Source: an uncultured Draconibacterium sp.
Lineage (GTDB): Bacteria; Bacteroidota; Bacteroidia; Bacteroidales; Prolixibacteraceae
Assembly: GCF_913060805.1 (NCBI RefSeq)
Contig: NZ_CAJXTC010000026.1
Coordinates: 1 to 64,000 of the forward strand
DNA length: 64,000 nt
Reading direction: 5' to 3'
Positions within the stretch are counted from its first letter, which is position 1; the number at the start of each line of letters is the position of its first letter. Of this stretch, positions 8,689 to 15,968 are shown piece by piece. Position numbers and translations under genes: made by a program. The notes beneath the pieces were generated by a model that made no database searches, had not been told where the DNA came from, and saw only the letters and a list, made by a program, of their open reading frames with translations.

Positions 8689-8808
8689 TTTAAATCCTCA
8701 TTTTTTATCTGATAGCAAATTACAAAAACGAAAAAGATTATGAAATACGTATTTTCTCTATATTTAACTCATTGACAGAATATAACACGACATAAAGAAC
8801 AAATAATA

Positions 8809-8816
8809 CAAATATA
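8809..8816 (-). promoter_or_regulatory. Candidate -7 box for the first regulator
   Basis: The minus strand reads TATATTTG, matching TAnnTTTG. It lies just after the csg operon terminator and about 120 bases upstream of the regulator ATG at 8688. No clear -33 box is seen. Confidence 0.3.
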
Positions 8817-8826
8817 TTATCACAAA

Positions 8827-8855
8827 AAAGAGGGAGCTCTAACAGCTCCCTCTTC
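8827..8855 (-). terminator. Terminator of the csgB-E-F-G-lipoprotein operon
   Basis: AGAGGGAGCT and AGCTCCCTCT form a perfect 10-bp stem with a 5-base loop, followed on the minus strand by a run of six T. It is 20 bases past the stop of the last operon gene. Confidence 0.9.
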
Positions 8856-8875
8856 CTAATAAAATGTACCGGAAA

Positions 8876-9520
8876 TTAGTTCTCACTCTGTGTTCTAAAA
8901 CTCCAGGTTGGACTGTTAGCCACCCTGCTTCCTTCGTATTTCGCTACAACATACCAGTAATATGTTGTATTGCTCTCTAATCCCGAAATAATTACTTCCT
9001 GATCCGAAAGATTCTCACCTGCCGAATTTTGTGTTGTTGAGTTCGCCCTAAAATAATATACATTATATTCTAAGTTTTTGCTATTATCTTCCTGATCGAC
9101 CTGCCACTGCATTGTTAACGACGTATTTTGATCAACAGCGCCGTTTCCCGGCACAGGATCGTAAATTGTAACCCAGCCAATATTTTTCTCATCTTTTAAA
9201 AGAAAGAAAGTAAGTGACGTGGTTTCATTATCGTACACTGCGACGCTCACTGTACTACTCAGGTAATCCTTCTTCCGTGCAGTTACGGCCAACTCTCCTT
9301 CAGCTACCTTATTAAACTCAAATACGCCATCGGTATTTGTAATTGTAGATGTACTTGCCGGGTTAGTGGCAATCTGCACACCGTCCAGCGGACCGTAAGT
9401 TTCTCCATCGAGGATCTGTCCCCGAATTGAACCGAACTTATCGATGTCAAGTTTTTCTTCTTCGCATGCAAACAACAGCACGCCAATAAAAAGAAGTAGT
9501 AAACAATTTATCTTGCTCAT
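8876..9520 (-). CDS. Lipoprotein with carboxypeptidase-like and FN3-like domains, last gene of csg operon
   Basis: A 214-residue protein with a lipoprotein signal and lipobox ending LLFAC (Cys19). Residues of about 30-105 look like a carboxypeptidase-regulatory-like beta-sandwich (GSIRGQILDGETYGPLDGVQIAT and TNTDGVFEFNKVAEGELAVTARKKDYLS). Residues of about 115-210 look like a fibronectin type III domain ending in SNTTYYWYVVAKYEGSRVANSPTWSFRT. It starts 11 bases after csgG and is the last gene before a strong terminator. It has no counterpart in the enterobacterial csg operons, so its place suggests a phylum-specific accessory of curli assembly, perhaps anchoring the fibre or the pore. That role is inference. 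Confidence 0.85.
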   Translation of the reverse strand: MSKINCLLLLFIGVLLFACEEEKLDIDKFGSIRGQILDGETYGPLDGVQIATNPASTSTITNTDGVFEFNKVAEGELAVTARKKDYLSSTVSVAVYDNETTSLTFFLLKDEKNIGWVTIYDPVPGNGAVDQNTSLTMQWQVDQEDNSKNLEYNVYYFRANSTTQNSAGENLSDQEVIISGLESNTTYYWYVVAKYEGSRVANSPTWSFRTQSEN

Positions 9521-9531
9521 TTATTTTGTTT

Positions 9532-10929
9532 TTAATTTTTACCCATATAAAATTTCAAACCCAGTTTAAATCCCCAAATATGGTCGTTAAACTGTCCGAC
9601 TGTTTCGCCATCATACCTGTCGGAGAACAGCTGGTTTACATATACTTTCCCCAATGCGGCAAACTTGTTTCCAAATAAATATTCAACTCCTGCACGATAC
9701 GAAACGTAAGGAATCAACCTTTTGTCCGACAAACCAACATTCGAGTCGAAATCATAATACGCGCCTCCCCCCACAGCAAAATGTGGCGAGAATTTACCTT
9801 CAGGATTTAGCAAATACATTAAACTCATATCGGCATAATATTCGTCAGATGTCATTAAGTCATCGATATGAATGCGCTGGTACCCGACATCGGTTTCCAG
9901 AAAGAAATTTTTGTGTAAGGCATATCCTAATTCCAATGAAGCTCCGGGACGAATGTAACTGGTAGAATAATCGCCGGTATAAAACTGCCCGGTCCCAAGA
10001 ACCGAGGCAAACATTTTTCCTCTCAGGTGCTGCTCAAATGGCCGCCCCATATGGTCTATATCTACCCTGTCTTCTTTTTCGGCCATGTAGTTTTGTATCT
10101 GCTCATCTTTAATCTCATCCTGATTTTCTAGGGTCCATAAATTATCCAAAACACCTTCAATTATCAGGCTGTGAACCGCTTTTTCAATAGCTTCAGTAAC
10201 TGCCAGTTCGGTAGGTTCATTATAGGTATAACCGGTTTCTGCTTCCAGCAGTCGTTTGTATTTTACATACCGGAAAACACCCATTGAAACTTCCTGCGAA
10301 AGGATGGATTTTGTAGTGTAAATAGTTTTCAGAATCTTACCATTACTGGTAGAAACAGCACGTAAATATATGCTCACACGATCTTCGCGGTATTGAGCCG
10401 AGGCATCGGTACCAAAATAGCGAACCCCTGCACCACCGGTGTAAATATTTGTTTCGTACGAAACAATTCCTCCTTCGAGCAAAACACCGGCAAACAAAAG
10501 CGGAGGCAACATTACTCCGTTATTTCCTTCGTACTGCTCGCGGCTCGACCGAATAATTTTTCGTTCATTCAGCAAGTTGCTGATGTTCTCTCGTTCAATA
10601 GGTACAAACCAACCAGATTCTTCCAATGCTCGCACAAGAATATTGGTAGCTCCCTGGGTAACTGCGGTAGACCAGTTGGCACCAACTTCCGACGCTTTGT
10701 ATTGCCCGGTCTGATCTCTGAATTTATACACAGCAACCACAATCGGCTCTTTGGGTTGAGGCAGATCAAGTAAATCCTTTTTCACCGGCGTTTCGGGACC
10801 AAGCTGCGCTTCACGTTTTTCGCCCAATGGCTGGTAGAAATACGGACTACATCCGGCGATAACAGATACAATTATACAGAACAAAAGTGTTCTGAAAATC
10901 AGTCTTTGAAGTTTTAACATTTCAACCAT
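9532..10929 (-). CDS. csgG: CsgG-family curli secretion pore with C-terminal beta-barrel-like extension
   Basis: The 465-residue product begins with a lipoprotein signal (lipobox VIAGC, Cys27) and a CsgG domain at about residues 55-275: VVAVYKFRDQTGQYK, ALEESGWFVPIERENISNLLNERKI, GGIVSYETNIYTGGAGVRYFG and DRVSIYLRAVSTSNGKIL all match CsgG. CsgG forms the nonameric outer-membrane channel for curli subunits. E. coli CsgG has 277 residues. Here about 180 more follow (from about 285), with alternating amphipathic strands and a final aromatic LKFYMGKN, like an outer-membrane beta-barrel domain. A second start at codon 4 is possible. It lies 7 bases after csgF and 11 before the lipoprotein gene. 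Confidence 0.95.
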   Translation of the reverse strand: MVEMLKLQRLIFRTLLFCIIVSVIAGCSPYFYQPLGEKREAQLGPETPVKKDLLDLPQPKEPIVVAVYKFRDQTGQYKASEVGANWSTAVTQGATNILVRALEESGWFVPIERENISNLLNERKIIRSSREQYEGNNGVMLPPLLFAGVLLEGGIVSYETNIYTGGAGVRYFGTDASAQYREDRVSIYLRAVSTSNGKILKTIYTTKSILSQEVSMGVFRYVKYKRLLEAETGYTYNEPTELAVTEAIEKAVHSLIIEGVLDNLWTLENQDEIKDEQIQNYMAEKEDRVDIDHMGRPFEQHLRGKMFASVLGTGQFYTGDYSTSYIRPGASLELGYALHKNFFLETDVGYQRIHIDDLMTSDEYYADMSLMYLLNPEGKFSPHFAVGGGAYYDFDSNVGLSDKRLIPYVSYRAGVEYLFGNKFAALGKVYVNQLFSDRYDGETVGQFNDHIWGFKLGLKFYMGKN

Positions 10930-10936
10930 ATCTGTC

Positions 10937-11365
10937 TTAGAAATAAGGTACTTCTACCGATGTTGTTGCCCCGGTTGAATTATCAACGATTGATATATTC
11001 AAACCGGTCCCTCCGTTCCCGATTTCAATTTGATAATCACCAAGAACATAAGTTCCTTCGTCTAAAGCATCTTCGCCAAACTGACGACTTACGATCTGCC
11101 TCGACAACTGGCTAAGGATTTGACGATTCAGACTTTCTGTAAAATTATCTACCGGATCGGAATTATAATAGCTACTGTACGAGCTGCTTTCGTCGGCCGG
11201 AGCCTCGTAGGTATCTTGCGCTTGCGCTGAACTCAAAAGCCAACTGTAATTATATGGACTTCCGCCAAAAGCGGGATTTTTAGGAGAATAGACAAAATCC
11301 TGGGCAAAAGAATACGAAATGCCCATTGCAAAAACTCCTAAAAGGATTAATATTTTTTTTCTCAT
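10937..11365 (-). CDS. csgF: Curli assembly factor CsgF
   Basis: A 142-residue exported protein (signal peptide ending YSFAQ). The mature N-terminus DFVYSPKNPAFGGSPYNYSWLLSSAQAQDTY matches the CsgF signature (F-x-NP-x-FGG-x-P-x-N, then LL-x-SAQAQ), the part known to insert into the CsgG channel. The C-terminal part (about 95-142) is beta-rich (YQIEIGNGGTGLNISIVDNSTGATTSVEV) as in the domain linking CsgF to the nucleator. The length is near that of E. coli CsgF (138). CsgF couples secretion to surface nucleation. It is in order csgE-csgF-csgG with 15 and 7 base gaps. Confidence 0.95.
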   Translation of the reverse strand: MRKKILILLGVFAMGISYSFAQDFVYSPKNPAFGGSPYNYSWLLSSAQAQDTYEAPADESSSYSSYYNSDPVDNFTESLNRQILSQLSRQIVSRQFGEDALDEGTYVLGDYQIEIGNGGTGLNISIVDNSTGATTSVEVPYF

Positions 11366-11380
11366 AATGTATGGTTTTGT

Positions 11381-11881
11381 TTAAAAAATGCCAGAACCTG
11401 CACGGTCAGCACCTTCCAATTGTTTTAAAATTGCTTCATAATTTTGTAAGTAAATTTGTGTGCGCGCAACCGCCTGCTGAGCAAGGGTTTCAACAATATC
11501 GCCCCGGGGTTGCAAAAATGATTGAAACACAAGTGTTTCGTTTATTTTTACCTGTATTTGAGTGGTGGTTAAGCGGTAAGGTTTTTCGGTAACAAAAATG
11601 GAATAGTTTTTTGCATTAGCCGGAGCCTCCCAGTCGCGGTAAAACAAATCGTAAAAATCTCGTCCACTTTTTGTTTTTGTTTCATCAACTAACAAGCCAT
11701 CAATCTCTAAATCCGCATCCCGACTTACCTTTTGTGCCTTTTCTTCCGTAATCTCCTTAATTAATTGTTTTAAATCGTCAGGAGCTTCTTTTATTTGTTT
11801 TGAAGCTTTAATCGTATCATTTTGAGCACTGCAAAAGCCAATGCAAACAAAGATCAGGAGTATAGAAAAAAGTGGTTTCAT
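11381..11881 (-). CDS. csgE: Curli secretion specificity factor CsgE
   Basis: A 166-residue exported protein (signal peptide ending GFCSAQ). The C-terminal 110 residues match CsgE: LEIDGLLVDETKTKSGRDFYDLFYRDWEAP, a central strand region, and QIKVNETLVFQSFLQPRGDIVETLAQQAVARTQIYL. CsgE caps the CsgG pore from the periplasm and directs curli subunits into it. It is somewhat longer than E. coli CsgE (129) owing to a charged N-terminal segment (residues 22-55). It starts one base after the csgB-like gene, consistent with translational coupling. Confidence 0.93.
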   Translation of the reverse strand: MKPLFSILLIFVCIGFCSAQNDTIKASKQIKEAPDDLKQLIKEITEEKAQKVSRDADLEIDGLLVDETKTKSGRDFYDLFYRDWEAPANAKNYSIFVTEKPYRLTTTQIQVKINETLVFQSFLQPRGDIVETLAQQAVARTQIYLQNYEAILKQLEGADRAGSGIF

Positions 11882-11882
11882 A

Positions 11883-12533
11883 TTATTGTGCGGGGAAATA
11901 AAAGTCGCTGTGCTTTAATATTAAACTCATTCCACCCGTTTGGGTAACTTTTATACCGGGTATGGCCGAATGATCGAGAATTAGTTCGAGATTATTATCC
12001 GCTCCTATTTGAGTTGCATCAACTGTTTTGGGCAATCGCTCGGTCCAGTTGTCGCCATTTCCCAATAAGGCAATTTCCATGGTATTGTCATCTCCAACTT
12101 GGTTAAGCAAATTCGATTTGGGCAAAATCCCTTCGTTATCGATATATGAATTAATGGTATTTCTGTTGCCTTTTTGATAGATTTCGGTAGCAGTAAGCAC
12201 TCCAACCGACCATGTGTTTGCCTGGTTGTTCTCTCCATCCTGAATAAGGGCTGTATAATGTCCGGATCCTTGCTGAATTATTCCGGCCTGATTTTCAGTC
12301 TGTAGCTGAAGAGAGAATATAGTATTGTTTAACAAACCATTTTGCTCCTGATTTACAACTATTGTGTTGGCATCGCCAACCTGGCCAATAATACTGTTGT
12401 TGTTTAACAGCAATCCATTATCGATAACGCCAACCTGCATCAATTCCAGCAAATGCTCAACCAGGTTCTCTTGTGCCTGAACATTTGCAAAACAACTCAT
12501 GAATAGAACGAAATAGAATATTTTCCTCAGCAT
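11883..12533 (-). CDS. csgB: Minor curlin-like protein, probable nucleator (CsgB-like)
   Basis: A 216-residue exported protein (signal peptide ending NVQAQ) with a short, diverged set of curlin repeats: GQVGDANTIVVNQEQNG, QQGSGHYTALIQDGENNQA, YQKGNRNTIN, NQVGDDNTMEIAL and TQIGADNNLELIL. It is shorter and less regular than the three large curlin-like proteins, and it is the first gene of the operon that encodes CsgE, CsgF and CsgG. Both facts fit the minor nucleating subunit CsgB. The gene name is by analogy; sequence alone does not separate CsgB from a small CsgA paralogue. Confidence 0.75.
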   Translation of the reverse strand: MLRKIFYFVLFMSCFANVQAQENLVEHLLELMQVGVIDNGLLLNNNSIIGQVGDANTIVVNQEQNGLLNNTIFSLQLQTENQAGIIQQGSGHYTALIQDGENNQANTWSVGVLTATEIYQKGNRNTINSYIDNEGILPKSNLLNQVGDDNTMEIALLGNGDNWTERLPKTVDATQIGADNNLELILDHSAIPGIKVTQTGGMSLILKHSDFYFPAQ

Positions 12534-12645
12534 AACTTTTTTATTTGTGGGTAAGGCCTAAAACATTTCAACTAAAATTACCATAATCAAACCGATCGGG
12601 CACTACTAAGTGTATACGTGTTTTCTGCAACTTTTACATTTTTAA

Positions 12646-12679
12646 TGGTTACCTCCCGGCATTTCACCGGGAGGACCAT
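12646..12679 (-). promoter_or_regulatory. Strong hairpin between the csgA-like gene and the csgB-E-F-G operon
   Basis: CCTCCCGG and CCGGGAGG form a perfect 8-bp GC-rich stem with a 7-base loop, extended by further near-complementary bases on both sides. The following T-run is weak. It may be a partial terminator or mRNA-stabilising hairpin that lets the subunit gene be expressed above the secretion genes. Confidence 0.6.
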
Positions 12680-12754
12680 TACATTATAATGCTTGAAGAC
12701 CTGATAGCTAATCAGGCTACTTCAATTGCTTTACGAAACACTTTCGTTTTAGCA

Positions 12755-13948
12755 CTAATTTTGAGTTACCGAAACCATGTTACCATTTCCAACCACTGAG
12801 TTTAAACTCATGTTACCATCAGTTCCCTGAAGAATATCCACAGTATTCATATTACCTGTAATTGAAACACCATCACGTGAATACCAGGTTGTACCAACAT
12901 GGTTCGACGAACCGTCTTGAGTAATTGTAACGTCATTCTCATCACCAGTAATGTTTCCTGAAACCATATTGTAATCACCGGTTTTTGTAATAATCACTGT
13001 ATTATCGTCAGAACTTGATCCCCAAGATGCTGCTACACCTAAACGAGTACGGTTACCACTACCGGTAACTTCTTCTTTCATTGAATTGTAAGAACCATAT
13101 TTAATACCGAACTCAGTGTAGTTAGAACTACCTATTTGCTTGATTTCTGAAACATTTTCATCGCCCATAGTTAAACCAAACATTGCCTGATTGGCGTCGC
13201 CTTCCTGCACAATGCTTACATTGTTCAGGTTCGATTCGTATGTAGGAATATCCTGGAATCCAACTTTAATTACTGCGGCATTTGAAACTCCTGTTTGGGC
13301 TTCATAAGTGTTATTATCATTACCATAAACTTTAATGTCGGCAGTGTTGCCTGCACCATCCTGATCAATACCATATGCAGCCTGATAAAATGGATTATTT
13401 CCGGAAATGTTACCATCTCCGATTTGAGTAATTTCGGCATTATTATAACCTCCGGCACTTTTGGCTGTGGCAAGGTTTTCGTTTCCAGTCTGCGTTACAG
13501 TCTGATTCGTATTTCCCTGAGTAGAATAAGTATAGGTATAGTTATCGTCACCGGTTTGAGTAACAATTGTTTTACTTGCACCTTGAGCCATACCTGAAGA
13601 AGCCCAGTTGTTATCACCCACCTGTTTTATTGTAATACTATTTTTGGCGTTAAACTGGCGAGCTTTAGCAAAGTTGCTTTTCCCTTCCTGATCAACATCA
13701 ACGAAGTTTGATTCTGTTGATGACAAAGTACGTTGAGAAACTTCTGATGCATTTTTTTCACCAGACTGATCAACAGTTGCAGTATTGTAACCATCTTCCT
13801 GTGTTATTACAGAGCCATTCTCTAAACCTGCCTGGTTTACTGTTGCTCCGTTTAAATCACCTTCTTGTGAAACTGTACTTGTATTGTTCTGTGCCATTGC
13901 AAAACCTGCCGTCAGAACCAATGCGAATAAGAATACTAATTTTTTCAT
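12755..13948 (-). CDS. csgA: Curlin (CsgA-like) amyloid subunit, main copy
   Basis: A 397-residue protein with signal peptide MKKLVFLFALVLTAGFAMAQ. The mature N-terminal half is regular curlin repeats (SQEGDLNGATVNQAGLENGS, TQEDGYNTATVDQSGEKNA, KQVGDNNWAS, TQTGDDNYTYTY). The C-terminal half keeps the G-x-x-N turns (GSSNYTEFG, GSGNRTRLG, TGDYNMVSGN, DGSSNHVG) but loses many of the Gln residues, so it may be less amyloidogenic. It should be secreted by CsgG and form the surface fibre. It sits between the second regulator and the csgB-E-F-G operon. The subunit name is by analogy; a second large copy is at 6250-7320. Confidence 0.88.
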   Translation of the reverse strand: MKKLVFLFALVLTAGFAMAQNNTSTVSQEGDLNGATVNQAGLENGSVITQEDGYNTATVDQSGEKNASEVSQRTLSSTESNFVDVDQEGKSNFAKARQFNAKNSITIKQVGDNNWASSGMAQGASKTIVTQTGDDNYTYTYSTQGNTNQTVTQTGNENLATAKSAGGYNNAEITQIGDGNISGNNPFYQAAYGIDQDGAGNTADIKVYGNDNNTYEAQTGVSNAAVIKVGFQDIPTYESNLNNVSIVQEGDANQAMFGLTMGDENVSEIKQIGSSNYTEFGIKYGSYNSMKEEVTGSGNRTRLGVAASWGSSSDDNTVIITKTGDYNMVSGNITGDENDVTITQDGSSNHVGTTWYSRDGVSITGNMNTVDILQGTDGNMSLNSVVGNGNMVSVTQN

Positions 13949-13972
13949 TTTAAAATTTTTAAGTTGTTAATA
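13949..13972 (-). promoter_or_regulatory. Conserved 5' leader of the csgA-like gene
   Basis: The minus strand immediately upstream of the ATG reads ATTAACAACTTAAAAATTTT, nearly identical to the leader of the csgA-like gene at 7320. It is not seen upstream of other genes in the window. Confidence 0.5.
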
Positions 13973-14026
13973 ATTTGGATGTTACATTTAATAATCCCGA
14001 GAGGATTCAGGATTAGTTTCCGGAAT

Positions 14027-14048
14027 AACTTTAGCGTAGTCTAAAGTT
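14027..14048. promoter_or_regulatory. Inverted repeat in the csgA-like promoter region
   Basis: AACTTTAG (14027-14034) and CTAAAGTT (14041-14048) form a perfect 8-bp inverted repeat with a 6-base spacer, about 80 bases upstream of the csgA-like start. Dyad symmetry and position fit an operator for a dimeric LuxR-type regulator, such as those encoded on either side. Confidence 0.45.
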
Positions 14049-14302
14049 CTGCGGAACAGTTGGGGATAACCGTTTTCTACGTCGCTTTGCGAAACGATTC
14101 CTTGTTTCTTGTCAGGGAATTTTATGATTCTTCATTATTCAGTTTATTTAATTTTATTTATGTATTATTAAATTAATAAGCATATGTTGCCTCGTAAAGG
14201 ATCTATCCTTTTTATTTTTTATTATTTACAATGGATTTTGATTAAACCTAAAGCGTAGAAAATACCCCTATTTTTTAACATCTTTAGATGTATTAATGAC
14301 AA

Positions 14303-14343
14303 AAATCCATACCACGCGGTAACTTTTTACCCGGTATAGATTT
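14303..14343 (-). terminator. Terminator-like hairpin after the second regulator
   Basis: Nested arms AAATC-c-ATACC / GGTAT-a-GATTT and GGTAA / TTACC fold into one long hairpin with small mismatches. On the minus strand the stem ends in a run of five T. It lies 190 bases past the regulator stop codon. Confidence 0.6.
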
Positions 14344-14533
14344 AATGGAGGTAGATTTCAATAATTCTTCCTTTTTATATTATCAGCAAGCTACCTTCTG
14401 TTAGTCCGGCACTCGCGATAAATTAAACTTTCGCTTAGGGATGCTAATCATTTAATTACGATTCAAAAGTAAACGTTGATAAAATTTTGCGCAATACGTA
14501 AATACCGCCACTCAATAAATCCAATACGCAATA

Positions 14534-15547
14534 TCACGTATCCTGGAGTTTTTGACTCATGCCGTATACCTTGCCAATGGCTTCAATAATATTCATTGAA
14601 TCTGTTTTTCGCATAATATTCGAGCGGTGTTTCTCCACCGTCCGCTGCGAAATTCCTAATTCGGCAGCAATTAGCTTAATGGGGGTTCCTTTGCCCGATA
14701 TTTTTAAAATATCGTACTCTCTCGAGGTTAACTCAAAATCAGCCGGTTGTTCCTGTTTTGTTTCAGATAAAACTTTCTGATCATTGCCGGAAAATGAATT
14801 AGCAGTTTGATCCAACCGAACCTCTACTTGTATAAGCAAACGGTTAACTACAAAATTCGAAATATTAGAAATGTACAAATTCGTACGATACTCATTCCCG
14901 CCTTTCAATTGCACATCCGAAACGGTACAATCGTTGGTCAGTCCTTTTAAACACCTGCAAAATTGTTTTTGCTGCTCGGGAAATTCACTGAAATCAAAAA
15001 TTTCTTTTAATCCCGGCAGGCTCAAATTTTTGTCAAAACCCATTGTCTGATAAAACGCCGGGTTGGCACGTTCAATCCTATCGGTTTCGCAAACCAACAT
15101 TCCGATTGGCGAGGTAACAAAAAGCTTTTCGAAAGTAGAGCGCTCAAATGCTTTAAGTTTATCTATTTTTTCGAACAACAGCTTTAGTTTTGTAACTATA
15201 CGCTTTTCGTTGAGTGGCGTAAAGATAAAATTATCGACTCCGAGCTCCAGCCCCATCATTATTTCATCCGAGTCGTAATTGTCGACAACTACAACATACG
15301 GAGTTACACAATTTAATGTGGTACGACGCAATAAATTGTAGGTTTGATAAGCATCGTAATCGAGAAAATTGTGACTACAAATGATTAGATCGGGAGAATA
15401 CTCAATAATTTTTTGAACGGCTGCCTGAATTGTTACAGCCCGTGTCACACGATATTTGTGTGTTTTCAGAATACTGCAAAACTGCCGGAACAGATCATCA
15501 TCGGGCATGTTGAGCAATATCAACTTGTCTCGTTGCATTTGGTTCAT
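14534..15547 (-). CDS. CsgD-like regulator: pseudo-receiver, PAS, LuxR HTH (second copy)
   Basis: A 337-residue cytoplasmic protein paralogous to the regulator at 7690-8688. The receiver-like region (about 8-130) contains PDLIICSHNFLDYDAYQTYNLL: the phosphoacceptor Asp position is Ser and the conserved Lys is Thr (FIFTPLNEKRI), so phosphotransfer is unlikely. A PAS-like domain spans about 145-260, and both copies share a GLT-[KN]-DC motif there. A LuxR-type HTH (LTSREYDILKISGKGTPIKLIAAELGISQRTVEKHRSNIM) ends the protein. It lies directly upstream of the csgA-like gene and is read in the same direction, suggesting control of that locus. What ligand or partner the PAS and pseudo-receiver domains sense is unknown. 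Confidence 0.85.
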   Translation of the reverse strand: MNQMQRDKLILLNMPDDDLFRQFCSILKTHKYRVTRAVTIQAAVQKIIEYSPDLIICSHNFLDYDAYQTYNLLRRTTLNCVTPYVVVVDNYDSDEIMMGLELGVDNFIFTPLNEKRIVTKLKLLFEKIDKLKAFERSTFEKLFVTSPIGMLVCETDRIERANPAFYQTMGFDKNLSLPGLKEIFDFSEFPEQQKQFCRCLKGLTNDCTVSDVQLKGGNEYRTNLYISNISNFVVNRLLIQVEVRLDQTANSFSGNDQKVLSETKQEQPADFELTSREYDILKISGKGTPIKLIAAELGISQRTVEKHRSNIMRKTDSMNIIEAIGKVYGMSQKLQDT

Positions 15548-15968
15548 CGCTATTATGTATTTTAAAGGTGACAGCTAAATTAAGATAATTTCCAATAAAT
15601 GAAACAGTTAAATCCCATTTTCTTGAATTGAGATAGAAAATAAGTCGAAAATCAGGCGCGTATAAATCTTAAACTTAAGTTCGGAAATAGAGGAAATTAA
15701 AGCATATTCAACATTCTCAAAATTCGTTTAGATTATATCCGGAAATTTTACGAAACAAATTGACTCACAGACTTTTTAACAATAAACCACTACTCTCCAT
15801 TCCTTATCTGTTATTAGTCCAAATAAAAGTAGCTAAACCCGCAATTAACAAATACTTTACATATCTATTCGAACTTCACATTATAATATTCGAATTATAG
15901 TGGGGGTAATTAAATTTCTATCTTTGCGCACCTGAAATTATTAGCCGTATTTTATAATCCGATAAAAC
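15548..15968. other. Divergent intergenic region, second regulator and CoA-transferase
   Basis: About 420 AT-rich bases between two divergent genes. The plus-strand promoter of the CoA-transferase is visible at 15919-15926. The minus-strand promoter of the regulator could not be assigned. No coding potential is seen. Confidence 0.6.
15919..15926 (+). promoter_or_regulatory. -7 box of the CoA-transferase gene
   Basis: TATCTTTG is a full match to the Bacteroidota -7 consensus TAnnTTTG, 43 bases upstream of the ATG at 15969. Transcription should start near 15933. Confidence 0.6.

Larger units (their letters stand above)
13973..14533. other. Intergenic region between the csgA-like gene and the second regulator
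   Basis: About 560 bases without a gene, holding the csgA-like promoter region. I see an inverted repeat at 14027-14048 and a terminator-like hairpin at 14303-14343. No TAnnTTTG box is seen on the minus strand, which would fit a promoter needing an activator or an alternative sigma factor. Confidence 0.5.
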
